DNA of 64,000 bases from Vibrio marisflavi CECT 7928. GTDB lineage: Bacteria; Pseudomonadota; Gammaproteobacteria; Enterobacterales; Vibrionaceae. Below are positions 1-9,523 of the stretch, in pieces. The stretch is from assembly GCF_921294215.1 (NCBI RefSeq), contig NZ_CAKLDM010000002.1, positions 2,108,001 to 2,172,000 on the forward strand, written 5' to 3'. The notes under the pieces were generated by a model. The model did no database searches, was not told the origin of the DNA, and worked only from the letters and a program-made list of their open reading frames with translations. Each line of letters opens with the position of its first letter. Position 1 is the stretch's first letter. Both the position numbers and the translations under genes were made by a program.

Positions 1-783
1 GGTTTGATTGGCCTTTCACCCCTAGCCACAAGTCATCCGCTAATTTTTCAACATTAGTCGGTTCGGTCCTCCAGTTGATGTTACTCAACCTTCAACCTGC
101 CCATGGCTAGATCACCTGGTTTCGGGTCTATATCCAGAGACTGAACGCCCAGTTAAGACTCGGTTTCCCTACGGCTCCCCTAAACGGTTAACCTTGCCAC
201 TGAATATAAGTCGCTGACCCATTATACAAAAGGTACGCAGTCACACCACGAAGGTGCTCCTACTGCTTGTACGTACACGGTTTCAGGTTCTATTTCACTC
301 CCCTCACAGGGGTTCTTTTCGCCTTTCCCTCACGGTACTGGTTCACTATCGGTCAGTCAGGAGTATTTAGCCTTGGAGGATGGTCCCCCCATGTTCAGAC
401 AGGATATCACGTGTCCCGCCTTACTCGATTTCACTTATGCTGCGCTGTCGGTTACGGGGCTATCACCCTGTATCGCGTGCCTTTCCAGACACTTCACCTG
501 ACGCAATAAAAGCTTAAGGGCTAACCCAATTTCGCTCGCCGCTACTTTCGGGATCTCGGTTGATTTCTTTTCCTCGGGGTACTTAGATGTTTCAGTTCCC
601 CCGGTTCGCCTCATTAACCTATGTATTCAGTTAATGATACATGCTTATGCATGTGGGTTTCCCCATTCGGAAATCGTAGACTCAAGTGGCTTTTACTGCC
701 TTATCTACGCTTATCGCAAGTTAATACGTCCTTCATCGCCTCTGACTGCCAAGGCATCCACCGTGTACGCTTAGTTACTTAAC
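1..783 (-). rRNA. rrl: 23S ribosomal RNA, 5' part (truncated by window edge)
   Basis: The minus strand reads as the beginning of a bacterial 23S rRNA: the 5' end (complement of about 760-783) has the conserved GTGGATGCCTTGGCAGTCAG stretch. The gene runs leftward and leaves the window at base 1, so only about the first quarter is present. It lies downstream of 16S and tRNA-Glu in one rrn transcript. The exact mature 5' end is approximate. Open reading frames inside it are not genes. Confidence 0.97.
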
Positions 784-1076
784 CATACAACCCAAAAGAG
801 TTTTGTACGGTCAACACTAAAGGTGTCTCAATTTATTTAAACATGATTGAGACTGATAATTGCCGGACTCAAATATGAATAACTCGAAAGTTATTCCCAA
901 GAACACTTGAATGTGTGTTGGTACCTAAATCAATACAGATTTAGGATTTGAGAACTTTTAATGAATAACATGAATCACATGTTATTCGTCAGCTTTCCAA
1001 ATTGTTAAAGAGCATGTATTTCTTCTACTTAAAGAAGAAACCATTTTTAAATGTTCTCTTAAAGAGCACTTAAAGA
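784..1076 (-). other. rrn internal spacer between tRNA-Glu and 23S
   Basis: This 293-bp stretch has no gene. It is the processed spacer of the rrn operon. It carries a second boxA-like antitermination element (1001-1014), which is usual in gamma-proteobacterial rrn spacers. Sequence flanking the 23S 5' end should pair with sequence beyond the 23S 3' end, which is outside the window, to form the RNase III stem. Confidence 0.8.
1001..1014 (-). promoter_or_regulatory. boxA antitermination site in the 16S-23S spacer
   Basis: Read on the minus strand the sequence is TGCTCTTTAACAAT, identical to the boxA upstream of 16S at 2980-2993. BoxA in nascent rRNA recruits NusB-NusE and related factors to block premature Rho termination. 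The position 5' of 23S matches the E. coli rrn arrangement. Confidence 0.85.
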
Positions 1077-1152
1077 TGGTATCCCGTAGGGGAGTCGAAC
1101 CCCTGTTACCGCCGTGAAAGGGCGGTGTCCTAGGCCTCTAGACGAACGGGAC
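1077..1152 (-). tRNA. tRNA-Glu (anticodon TTC)
   Basis: This is a 76-nt tRNA on the minus strand, from GTCCCGTTCGTC at the 5' end (1152) to an encoded CCA at 1077-1079. The anticodon arm reads CCCTTTCACGG with anticodon TTC, and the T-arm is GGGGTTCGACTCCCC. It is the only tRNA in the 16S-23S spacer, one of the standard Vibrio rrn spacer types. Confidence 0.97.
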
Positions 1153-1249
1153 ACTAGGCTAGCTTCTACTTTCATCAAATAGAAGTCACTCTCTTAACTT
1201 TACAAACCGTATCAATCTGTGTGAACACTCATCGCAATAATCTTTCGTA

Positions 1250-2793
<1,544 letters not shown>

Positions 2794-2979
2794 TAAGATT
2801 TTGTCGGCTCAATGAATACTGAACATTACATAAGTAATGTTTGAATTGACTGTGCTGAGCCTTTCGACTCGTTGGTCACTTCGTTTCATTGAAACCTAAC
2901 TTGATACCGCTTTCCGTTAAGAAAGAAATATCTAATTTGATTATCATCAACGAGTGCCCACACAGATTGATAGGTTTAT

Positions 2980-2993
2980 ATTGTTAAAGAGCA
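2980..2993 (-). promoter_or_regulatory. boxA antitermination site in the rrn leader
   Basis: The minus strand reads TGCTCTTTAACAAT, a perfect match to the gamma-proteobacterial rrn boxA core, about 190 nt upstream of the mature 16S 5' end and downstream of both promoters. It is the same 14-mer as in the spacer at 1001-1014. Confidence 0.88.
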
Positions 2994-3025
2994 ATGCTTT
3001 GAAGTTCATCTCAAAGCGGACGGCC

Positions 3026-3053
3026 ATTCTAGCGATTTAAGTTTTAGTGTCAA
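3026..3053 (-). promoter_or_regulatory. rrn promoter P2
   Basis: Read on the minus strand: -35 TTGACA (3048-3053), a 16-bp spacer, -10 TAGAAT (3026-3031). It lies about 128 bp downstream of P1, the usual tandem spacing for rrn operons, and upstream of boxA. The call rests on hexamer match and position only. Confidence 0.75.
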
Positions 3054-3153
3054 CCACTTTTTTCAAAACTTTTTTAAGCACTTGGCTTAGCTAGTAGACC
3101 TTGCTAACTCGTTGATTGCTTTGTTTGAAGCCATCCCGTGTCAGCGAGGTGGC

Positions 3154-3181
3154 ATTATAGAGATCGGCGTCATGTTGGCAA
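3154..3181 (-). promoter_or_regulatory. rrn promoter P1 with A+T-rich UP element
   Basis: Read on the minus strand: -35 TTGCCA (3176-3181), a 16-bp spacer, -10 TATAAT (3154-3159), followed by a G+C-rich discriminator GCCACCTC. Immediately upstream (3182-3225) the DNA is strongly A+T rich, as expected of an UP element bound by RNA polymerase alpha subunits. The 16-bp spacer and GC discriminator are hallmarks of growth-rate and ppGpp-controlled rrn P1 promoters. Confidence 0.85.
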
Positions 3182-3254
3182 GCACTAATTTGAATAAAAT
3201 CGTAAATAATTAACCGTTCGCTCAAAAATAAAGCGAATCAACGTTTAAATACAC

Positions 3255-3280
3255 AAAAGGAGGCTTAAAAGCCCCCTTTT
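3255..3280 (-). terminator. Rho-independent terminator of clpB
   Basis: On the minus strand AAAAGGGGGC, loop TTTTAA, GCCTCCTTTT forms a G+C-rich hairpin with flanking A and T runs, 18 nt after the clpB stop codon. It separates clpB from the rrn promoters. Confidence 0.85.
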
Positions 3281-3298
3281 ACTCAAGCTTAATTGAGT

Positions 3299-5872
3299 TT
3301 ATTGTCTTGTCGCTATATGGCCATCATCAACAACCAACTCAATCTCTTTCTCGGGATCAAGGTTTCCTGCCAAGATTTCTTTCGCTAGCGGGTTCTCAAC
3401 ACTCTGCTGAATCGCGCGCTTCAATGGTCTCGCACCATATACAGGATCGAATCCAACTTTAGCAATTAGCTCCAGTGCCTCCTCAGATACAGACAAGTGA
3501 TAACCACTTTCTTCCATTCGATGTGCTAATCGTTTTAGCTGAATAGAAGCAATAGCTTTTATATTGTCTTGGGCTAGAGGGTGGAATACCACACTCTCAT
3601 CAACACGGTTCAGGAATTCAGGTCTAAAATGTCGACTCACAATTTCCATTACTTGCGCTTTCATACCGTCGTAATCTAAAGACGTACAGTTTTCTTGGAT
3701 CGCCTCTGAACCCAAGTTAGATGTCATGATAACTACAGTGTTTCTGAAATCGACTGTTCGGCCTTGACCGTCAGTAAGACGACCGTCATCTAACACTTGT
3801 AGCAAAATGTTGAAAACATCTGGGTGCGCTTTTTCAACTTCATCTAAAAGAATAACAGAGTAAAGCTTACGACGAACTGCTTCAGTTAAGTAACCGCCTT
3901 CTTCATATCCGACATAACCAGGAGGCGCACCAACTAATCGCGCAACTGAGTGTTTCTCCATAAACTCTGACATGTCGATACGAACCATGGCATCTTCACT
4001 ATCAAACATAAATGCGGCTAACGTTTTACATAGTTCCGTCTTACCTACACCCGTTGGACCTAAGAACAAGAAAGAGCCAATCGGTTTGTTAGGGTCTGAA
4101 AGCATTGCTCGACTACGGCGAATTGCATCAGACACCACTTCCACCGCTTCTGCTTGTCCAATAACTCGGTTGTGCAGCACTTCTTCCATACGAAGAAGTT
4201 TCTCTTTTTCTGCCTCAAGCATCTTAGATACCGGAATACCCGTCTGCTTTGAAAGAACTTCTGCTATTTCCGCATCCGTTACTTTGTTTTTAAGCAGTGT
4301 CATTTCCTGCATTTCAGCTTGAGTCGCTAAATCCAATTGTTTTTCCAACTCGGGAATACGACCGTATTGCAGCTCAGACATTCGATTTAAATCACCAGCA
4401 CGGCGGGCAATGTTTAAATCCATGCGCGCATTTTCGAGTTCCGTTTTGATGTGCTGTGTACCCGATAGGGCAGCCTTTTCTGTATTCCAAACCTCTTGTA
4501 ACTCAGCAAACTCTCTTTCTTTAGAAGAAAGTTCATCGTTTAGAATATTCAGACGCTTGGCACTAGCATCATCGTGTTCGTTGATCAAAGCCTGTTGCTC
4601 AATCTTCAACTGAATGATTTTGCGCTCTAGCTTGTCTAGAGATTCTGGTTTTGAGTCAATTTGCATTCGTATGCTAGACGCCGCTTCATCGATAAGGTCG
4701 ATAGCCTTATCTGGAAGCTGTCGATCTGAGATGTAGCGATGAGACAAACTTGCCGCCGCTACGATCGCTGGATCGGTAATTTCTACATGGTGGTGCAATT
4801 CATAGCGCTCTTTCAAACCACGTAAAATAGCCACCGTATCTTCTACAGATGGCTCGTCTACCAATACTTTTTGGAACCGACGCTCAAGGGCTGGGTCTTT
4901 TTCGATGTACTGACGGTATTCATCTAATGTTGTCGCACCAACGCAGTGTAACTCACCACGAGCAAGAGCTGGTTTTAGCATGTTACCAGCGTCCATCGAG
5001 CCTTCACCTTTACCCGCGCCAACCATGGTATGAATTTCATCGATGAAAAGAATGACGTTACCTTCTTCTTTAGATAACTCGTTGAGCACTGATTTTAAGC
5101 GCTCTTCAAATTCACCACGATATTTTGCACCAGCAACCAATGCACCCATATCTAATGAAAGCACTCGGCGGCCTCGAAGGCCTTCTGGCACTTCGTTGTT
5201 GACTATACGCTGTGCAAGCCCCTCAACAATGGCTGTTTTACCTACACCAGGTTCACCGATGATGACTGGATTATTCTTAGTTCTACGTTGCAATACTTGA
5301 ATCGTACGGCGAATTTCATCATCACGACCAATGACCGGATCAAGCTTATCTTGCTCGGCTCGCTCAGTTAAATCTATGGTGAATTTGTCTAATGCTTGGC
5401 GAAGGTCCTCCGCGTTTTGATCATTGACTGACTGACCACCACGAACTTTCTCTATCGCTCCAGAGACATTTTCTTCTGTGAGCCCCAGCTCTTTTAATAG
5501 CTTGCCCAGTGGGCCTTTGTCCTGCAGGGATGCCAACAGAAAGACTTCGGATGAGATATAGCTGTCTTTGCGTTTTTGCGCGACTTTGTCACAAAGGTTA
5601 AATAGAGACCCCATAGCGCTAGACAGCTGAACATCGCCACCAATACCTGTAACTTTCGGTAGCGAATCCAGAATCTCCGCCAACTTAGAGCGAAGGTTGG
5701 TAACATCCACATCTAACATGGTCATTAGTGGACGAATTGGGCTTCCATCTTGGTCAAGAAGTGACACCATAAGATGGACTGGCTCTATATATTGATGGTC
5801 ACGCCCCAATGCTAATGACTGAGCATCAGAGATAGCAATCTGAAACTTGCTGGTAAACCTATCGAGTCGCAT
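3299..5872 (-). CDS. clpB: ClpB, ATP-dependent protein disaggregase
   Basis: 857 residues, the normal full length for ClpB. This cytoplasmic hexameric AAA+ machine works with DnaK-DnaJ-GrpE to pull proteins out of heat-induced aggregates. Visible parts: the N-domain (about 1-145), first ATPase with Walker A GEPGVGKT (206-213) and Walker B LFIDE (275-279), the coiled-coil middle domain (about 410-530), and the second ATPase with Walker A GPTGVGKT near 605. There is no IGF/IGL tripeptide of the kind that couples ClpA or ClpX to ClpP. A strong ribosome site (AGGAGAG) precedes the ATG. A sigma-32-type promoter lies at 5918-5946, so heat-shock induction is expected. Transcription ends at 3255-3280. 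Identification is secure. Confidence 0.98.
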   Translation of the reverse strand: MRLDRFTSKFQIAISDAQSLALGRDHQYIEPVHLMVSLLDQDGSPIRPLMTMLDVDVTNLRSKLAEILDSLPKVTGIGGDVQLSSAMGSLFNLCDKVAQKRKDSYISSEVFLLASLQDKGPLGKLLKELGLTEENVSGAIEKVRGGQSVNDQNAEDLRQALDKFTIDLTERAEQDKLDPVIGRDDEIRRTIQVLQRRTKNNPVIIGEPGVGKTAIVEGLAQRIVNNEVPEGLRGRRVLSLDMGALVAGAKYRGEFEERLKSVLNELSKEEGNVILFIDEIHTMVGAGKGEGSMDAGNMLKPALARGELHCVGATTLDEYRQYIEKDPALERRFQKVLVDEPSVEDTVAILRGLKERYELHHHVEITDPAIVAAASLSHRYISDRQLPDKAIDLIDEAASSIRMQIDSKPESLDKLERKIIQLKIEQQALINEHDDASAKRLNILNDELSSKEREFAELQEVWNTEKAALSGTQHIKTELENARMDLNIARRAGDLNRMSELQYGRIPELEKQLDLATQAEMQEMTLLKNKVTDAEIAEVLSKQTGIPVSKMLEAEKEKLLRMEEVLHNRVIGQAEAVEVVSDAIRRSRAMLSDPNKPIGSFLFLGPTGVGKTELCKTLAAFMFDSEDAMVRIDMSEFMEKHSVARLVGAPPGYVGYEEGGYLTEAVRRKLYSVILLDEVEKAHPDVFNILLQVLDDGRLTDGQGRTVDFRNTVVIMTSNLGSEAIQENCTSLDYDGMKAQVMEIVSRHFRPEFLNRVDESVVFHPLAQDNIKAIASIQLKRLAHRMEESGYHLSVSEEALELIAKVGFDPVYGARPLKRAIQQSVENPLAKEILAGNLDPEKEIELVVDDGHIATRQ

Positions 5873-5917
5873 GAAACTCTCCTAGCGAGTAAAAATTAAT
5901 TCTTGTTTATAGGTGTA

Positions 5918-5946
5918 AGATGGGCGCTGAGCACCCATTTTTCAAG
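5918..5946 (-). promoter_or_regulatory. sigma-32 (heat-shock) promoter of clpB
   Basis: On the minus strand CTTGAAA (5940-5946) is followed after 14 nt by GCCCATCT (5918-5925). This matches the sigma-32 consensus CTTGAAA, N13-14, CCCCATNT, and sits about 45-70 bp upstream of the clpB start codon. The same bases form a short dyad, ATGGGTGC/GCGCCCAT, so the -10 element lies in one arm of a hairpin. Confidence 0.85.
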
Positions 5947-5989
5947 TTATAAATGGTGTGCTATTTGGTCATCAATCGACTAAAACTGA

Positions 5990-6724
5990 TTAATTTTGAC
6001 GGCTAATCCAGATAAGACTGGCTTGTCTGCCAGTGACGCCATCACGACGATACGAGAAGAATTTGTCTGAGTGCTGGAACGTACATAATTCGCTGGAATA
6101 AATTTGCGTTACTCCAACTGAGTTTAACCTTTGCTTAGCCAATAACTGCATATTAGCCATCCACTTGCCTTGTTTGCTTGTGGCTACAAAACCTTTACTC
6201 GCAAGGTTATCGTGGCTGATAAATAGGTCTCGTACATCATCACCTACTTCAAATGCACTTTCACCAATGGCAGGCCCTAACCATGCCAGAAGCTCTCCCT
6301 GCATTTTATAGACAGCGTTTTCTAAAATGCCATCAGCTAAGCCTCTCCAACCAGCATGAACCGCTGCAACTTGAGTTCCTTGGATGTTAGTCAATAAGAC
6401 CGGTAGGCAATCTGCTGTCATGACAGAGCAAACAACATCATCTTGAGTTGTTACCGAGCCATCTGCATCTAAGATAGTATTGATTGATTTGTCTAGCTCG
6501 ACGATATGAGTGGAGTGAGTTTGATTTAACCAAACTGGAGAAGTTGGTAAGCCAGCAGCACCTACCAACCACTTCCTATTGTTTGCGACGATGCTAGGAT
6601 CGTCACCAACATGTTGTCCCAAATTTAGCCCCTGGTAGGGAGGATGAGAAAACCCTCCGATACGAGTGGTCGAAAGTGCTTTGACTCTCTTAGGGGCAGG
6701 CCAATTGGGAACAACAAAACTCAT
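5990..6724 (-). CDS. pgeF: PgeF/YfiH-type multicopper-oxidase-fold protein (peptidoglycan editing / purine nucleoside phosphorylase)
   Basis: 244 residues. The family (YfiH, LACC1-like) is a cytosolic zinc protein reported to act on purine nucleosides and, in E. coli, to correct mis-incorporated amino acids in peptidoglycan precursors. The three metal ligands are visible: the His in NQTHS (70), the Cys in TADCLPV (106) and the His in VHAGWRG (123). I place the start at ATG 6724, which overlaps the rluD stop as TGATG; an in-frame TTG one codon earlier is less likely. Translational coupling to rluD is expected, and the rluD-yfiH-clpB order matches E. coli. Fold and family are sure; the physiological reaction is less so. 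Confidence 0.9.
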   Translation of the reverse strand: MSFVVPNWPAPKRVKALSTTRIGGFSHPPYQGLNLGQHVGDDPSIVANNRKWLVGAAGLPTSPVWLNQTHSTHIVELDKSINTILDADGSVTTQDDVVCSVMTADCLPVLLTNIQGTQVAAVHAGWRGLADGILENAVYKMQGELLAWLGPAIGESAFEVGDDVRDLFISHDNLASKGFVATSKQGKWMANMQLLAKQRLNSVGVTQIYSSELCTFQHSDKFFSYRRDGVTGRQASLIWISRQN

Positions 6725-7698
6725 CAATAATCTTCCGAGTGATTTAATTTGGTGTCTTCACGCAGAGCTTCACTCATGTTTACCATATCGTCAGGCACAG
6801 GTGCATGAAACTCTAATAGTTCACCAGTAACAGGATGTTCAAATCTTAACATTGCAGCGTGTAATGCTTGGCGATCAAACTGACGAATTTTCTCTGCAAG
6901 CTCTTCCGATGCACCTTTTGGAATTCTCGCACGGCCACCATATGGCGTGTCGCCCAATAGAGGATGTTGCAGATAAGACATATGCACACGGATTTGGTGA
7001 GTTCGGCCCGTTTCAAGACGCAAACGAATTCTCGTATGTTCACGAAAGTGCTCTGCAACACGATAGTGCGTCACCGCAGGCTTGCCCATAGGGGTGACAG
7101 CCATTAGTGTGCGTTTCGTTGAGTGCCTTCCAATTGGTTGCTCAACTTTTCCACCTGCTGTCATTTTGCCAATAGCAATCGCTTCATATTCACGTGTAAT
7201 GTTGCGTTTTTGCAGTGCTCGAACCAGCCTTGTCTGAGCTGGAACAGTTTTAGCAACTACCATCAGACCCGTTGTATCTTTATCGAGACGATGGACAATA
7301 CCTGCTCTTGGTACTTCAGCAATATCAGGGAAGTGATGAAGCAAAGCATTGAGCACTGTACCATCAGGAGTACCAGCTCCGGGGTGGACAACGAAGTCTC
7401 TAGGCTTATTGATAACCAAGATATCGTCATCTTCGTAGACAATATCAAGTGGAATATCTTGCGGTTCCCACCTTTCTTCGGCTTCAATTTCGGCAAAAAC
7501 AGTAATCTCTTCACCACCCATCACTTTAAAACGAGGTTTAGTGACGACTTCACCGTTCACTTGAACTTTTCCCTGTAAAAGCCACTCTTTGATTCGCGAG
7601 CGCGAAAAGTCGCTAAATAACTCTGCGACAGCTTGATCTAATCTTTGACCTAACTGGCTGTCTTTTACGGTGTTTGTTAATTCAATCTGCTGGCTCAT
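6724..7698 (-). CDS. rluD: RluD, 23S rRNA pseudouridine(1911/1915/1917) synthase
   Basis: 324 residues, normal for RluD. It isomerises three uridines in helix 69 of 23S rRNA, a modification important for 50S assembly and termination. An N-terminal S4 RNA-binding domain covers about 15-75. The RluA-family catalytic motif HRLDKDTTG starts at residue 136 and places the nucleophilic Asp at 139, as in E. coli. The gene is divergent from bamD and is overlapped by the start of pgeF. The same rluD/bamD divergence occurs in E. coli. Confidence 0.97.
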   Translation of the reverse strand: MSQQIELTNTVKDSQLGQRLDQAVAELFSDFSRSRIKEWLLQGKVQVNGEVVTKPRFKVMGGEEITVFAEIEAEERWEPQDIPLDIVYEDDDILVINKPRDFVVHPGAGTPDGTVLNALLHHFPDIAEVPRAGIVHRLDKDTTGLMVVAKTVPAQTRLVRALQKRNITREYEAIAIGKMTAGGKVEQPIGRHSTKRTLMAVTPMGKPAVTHYRVAEHFREHTRIRLRLETGRTHQIRVHMSYLQHPLLGDTPYGGRARIPKGASEELAEKIRQFDRQALHAAMLRFEHPVTGELLEFHAPVPDDMVNMSEALREDTKLNHSEDY

Positions 7699-7834
7699 AT
7701 AGAACTTTTTTAAAAACTGTGAGACTAATGCTCAACACTGTGGAAAAATAGGCTAATTCATCATTGTATCTGTTACTGGTATGAAAGTAACGAGAGCTAA
7801 CGAAATATTTAAATTCAAGGAATCGACCCAACAC

Positions 7835-8563
7835 ATGAAAAAGCGTTCTCTACTCGGTTTAGTTACACTGTTAACGTTGTTTGGCTGCTCAAGCAGTAAA
7901 GAAGTCGTTCCGGACTTGCCACCCGCTCAACTCTACGCTCAAGCTAAGACAGCTTTGCAAGAGGGCTACCTAACGGGTGCGATAACAAAACTTGAGGCGA
8001 TGGACTCTCGTTATCCATTTGGCCCATATTCTGATCAAGTGCAATTGGACCTTATTTACGCTTATTACCGTAATGATCAGTTACCTTTAGCACTTGCGTC
8101 AATTGACCGCTTCATGCGTTTAAACCCGACAAGCCCTAAACTAGACTGGGTGCTTTATATGCGTGGCCTCACTCATATGGCTCAAGATACCAACTTCTTA
8201 CAAGAAGCATTGGACATTGATAGAAGTGACCGCGATCCAACACCAGCGGCTGAAGCATTTGCAGATTTCAAAAAGCTACTAGATCGTTATCCAACCAGCC
8301 CATATGCAGCTGATGCTGAAAAACGTATGTACTCTCTAAAAAACCGTTTAGCAGACTATGACCTTTCTATTGCGAAATTTTATATCAAGCGTAAAGCTTG
8401 GATTGCTGCAGTTAACCGCGCCCAAGAGTTACAAAAAAGGTACCCAGATACAGAAGCTGCGAGAGAGTCTTTGCAGGTGGAGCTAGAAGCTTACAAGGTG
8501 CTAGGTTTGCAAGGGCCAATTGCTAACACCGAAAAGTTGATTAAGCTGAACCCTGAAAAATAA
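7835..8563 (+). CDS. bamD: BamD, outer-membrane assembly lipoprotein
   Basis: 242 residues from the ATG at 7835. It is the essential lipoprotein of the BAM complex that, with BamA, folds beta-barrel proteins into the outer membrane. A signal peptide (KKRSLLGLVTLLTL) ends in the lipobox LFGC, so Cys18 is the lipidated residue. The rest is TPR-like helices, for example PPAQLYAQAKTALQEGYLTG and YPFGPYSDQVQLDLIYAYY. An upstream in-frame ATG (7781) would bury the signal peptide behind 18 charged residues and is rejected. A terminator follows at 8582-8619. Lgt and LspA, which mature such proteins, are also in this window. Confidence 0.97.
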   Translation: MKKRSLLGLVTLLTLFGCSSSKEVVPDLPPAQLYAQAKTALQEGYLTGAITKLEAMDSRYPFGPYSDQVQLDLIYAYYRNDQLPLALASIDRFMRLNPTSPKLDWVLYMRGLTHMAQDTNFLQEALDIDRSDRDPTPAAEAFADFKKLLDRYPTSPYAADAEKRMYSLKNRLADYDLSIAKFYIKRKAWIAAVNRAQELQKRYPDTEAARESLQVELEAYKVLGLQGPIANTEKLIKLNPEK

Positions 8564-8581
8564 TAAATATCCGTATAAAGC

Positions 8582-8619
8582 ACAAAACCCTCAACAGTTC
8601 ACTTTGTTGAGGGTTTTGT
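8582..8619 (+). terminator. Rho-independent terminator of bamD
   Basis: ACAAAACCCTCAACA, 8-nt loop, TGTTGAGGGTTTTGT: a 15-bp perfect stem starting 18 nt after the bamD stop, with a T-rich 3' arm. Confidence 0.85.
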
Positions 8620-8840
8620 TGTATTTGAGCTATCAATGAAAACTTGACATAAAGCCTGACAATCAACTGATTAGAAAAATATTTTGGGTTGTAATTACGC
8701 CCCCAAAACAAATCAATTTTAGCGTACGACCTCCCCTCAATGTAACCACTCTAGTGAGAATCACAAGCACTTTTTATTAATAGAAAAGCCACTACTTGCG
8801 AAAGATCACGTTTAATTATTCTTAAATATCTTTACCAATA

Positions 8841-8862
8841 AAAAGTGATCTTGATCACACAA
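8841..8862 (+). promoter_or_regulatory. CRP (cAMP receptor protein) binding site upstream of raiA
   Basis: The site AAGTGATCTTGATCACAC is a near-perfect CRP dyad: core GTGA, N6, TCAC with symmetric flanks. Its centre is 72 bp upstream of the raiA start codon. A weak TAATCT at 8880-8885 would place the site near -41, a class II activator position, but that -10 is poor. CRP control would tie ribosome hibernation to carbon limitation. Confidence 0.75.
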
Positions 8863-8923
8863 TATTATCGTTAGATCAGTAATCTGAAGTTAACCCATAC
8901 GGGTAGCAACAGAGGAAAATTCT

Positions 8924-9247
8924 ATGAAAGTAAGTATCACAGGCAAAAACATCGACATCACCTCTGCAATCCGCACGCATATAGAAAGCAAATTCAAAAA
9001 GCTAGAAAAATGGCAAGTAGATATCATTTCATGCCAAGCAGTATTTAGCGAAGAGCCTAATAAGCAAAAGAAATTTGAAGCGGTAATTAAAGTTCCAAAA
9101 GGTCAGCTAGTCGCATCCTCAATGCACGAAGATTTATACGCAGCAGTTAATGACGTAGAACACAAACTAGAAAGGCAACTCAATAAACTGCGCCACAAAC
9201 CCGCTGCTCGCCGAGCAGAAAAATTCGAAGTAGAAGAAACGGAATAA
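8924..9247 (+). CDS. raiA: RaiA (YfiA), ribosome-associated inhibitor
   Basis: 107 residues of the HPF/RaiA (S30AE) family. These small cytoplasmic proteins bind the 30S decoding region of idle ribosomes in stationary phase or cold shock and block translation. The beta-alpha-beta-beta-beta-alpha layout is recognisable from KVSITGKNIDITSAIRTHIE to the helix MHEDLYAAVNDVEHKLERQL. The acidic tail (EKFEVEETE) suggests RaiA rather than the shorter HPF, which ends earlier. An AGAGGAA ribosome site precedes the ATG, a CRP site lies upstream and a terminator follows at 9284-9308. It sits between bamD and pheA as in E. coli. Confidence 0.93.
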   Translation: MKVSITGKNIDITSAIRTHIESKFKKLEKWQVDIISCQAVFSEEPNKQKKFEAVIKVPKGQLVASSMHEDLYAAVNDVEHKLERQLNKLRHKPAARRAEKFEVEETE

Positions 9248-9283
9248 TATTCAAAACTCTACTTAGTTAGACAGAATTAGTTG

Positions 9284-9308
9284 ATAGCGCCAATGGCGCT
9301 ATTTTTTT
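9284..9308 (+). terminator. Rho-independent terminator of raiA
   Basis: ATAGCGCC, loop AAT, GGCGCTAT followed by TTTTTT. A compact 8-bp stem with a U-tract, 37 nt after the raiA stop. Confidence 0.9.
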
Positions 9309-9390
9309 GCTCCTAACCAAGCATTAACCCTTGACGCTGTTAGCTTGCTTGCTTATTGTGTTCGAGTGTTGAATCACTAACAACGACTTT

Positions 9391-9438
9391 ATGCTACTTT
9401 CTCAACTGTTCTTTTTTGACTTATTTTTTCCAAATTAG
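9391..9438 (+). CDS. pheL: PheL, pheA operon leader peptide
   Basis: A 15-codon frame encodes MLLSQLFFFDLFFPN followed by TAG. Five of 15 residues are Phe in two clusters (codons 7-9 and 12-13), the signature of an attenuation leader that senses charged tRNA-Phe. It ends 48 nt before an intrinsic terminator that lies directly upstream of pheA. The E. coli leader is a different sequence but equally Phe rich. No strong ribosome site is seen before the ATG. Confidence 0.85.
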   Translation: MLLSQLFFFDLFFPN

Positions 9439-9442
9439 CTCT

Positions 9443-9509
9443 GGAGGCTAAGTTGTTCGCGCAAATAAGTTAAAACGAACAGAAAGCCTCCCAACTGGGA
9501 GGTTTTTTT
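9443..9509 (+). promoter_or_regulatory. pheA transcription attenuator
   Basis: Two mutually exclusive RNA hairpins can be drawn. The antiterminator pairs GGAGGCT (9443-9449) with AGCCTCC (9485-9491). The terminator pairs CCTCCC (9487-9492) with GGGAGG (9497-9502), loop AACT, then seven T. Both use 9487-9491. A ribosome stalled at the Phe codons (9409-9429) leaves 9443-9449 free and favours read-through into pheA. A ribosome that reaches the TAG (9436-9438) covers it and favours termination. Pairing was done by eye. Confidence 0.85.
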
Positions 9510-9523
9510 ATAAGGACACTATC

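Larger units (their letters stand above)
2794..3298 (-). other. rrn leader and clpB-rrn intergenic region
   Basis: This 505-bp gene-free stretch holds, from right to left, the clpB terminator (3255-3280), the UP element, P1, P2, boxA and the transcribed leader of the 16S gene. No protein gene is seen. The arrangement clpB followed by an rrn operon also exists in E. coli (rrnG). Confidence 0.85.
8564..8923 (+). other. bamD-raiA intergenic region
   Basis: This 360-bp gene-free stretch contains the bamD terminator at its left end and the CRP-like site of raiA (8841-8862) at its right. The A+T-rich middle (8640-8830) has no convincing open frame or structured element that I can see. Confidence 0.7.

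Noticed and set aside
267..509. 80-codon open frame at the left edge, and other frames between 1200 and 2820
   Set aside because: They lie within 23S and 16S rRNA, whose conserved sequence is unmistakable.
7123..7578. 151-codon frame on the plus strand
   Set aside because: It is antisense to rluD, has no ribosome site and no recognisable protein features.
7781..7834. Earlier ATG for bamD
   Set aside because: It would place 18 residues before the lipoprotein signal peptide.
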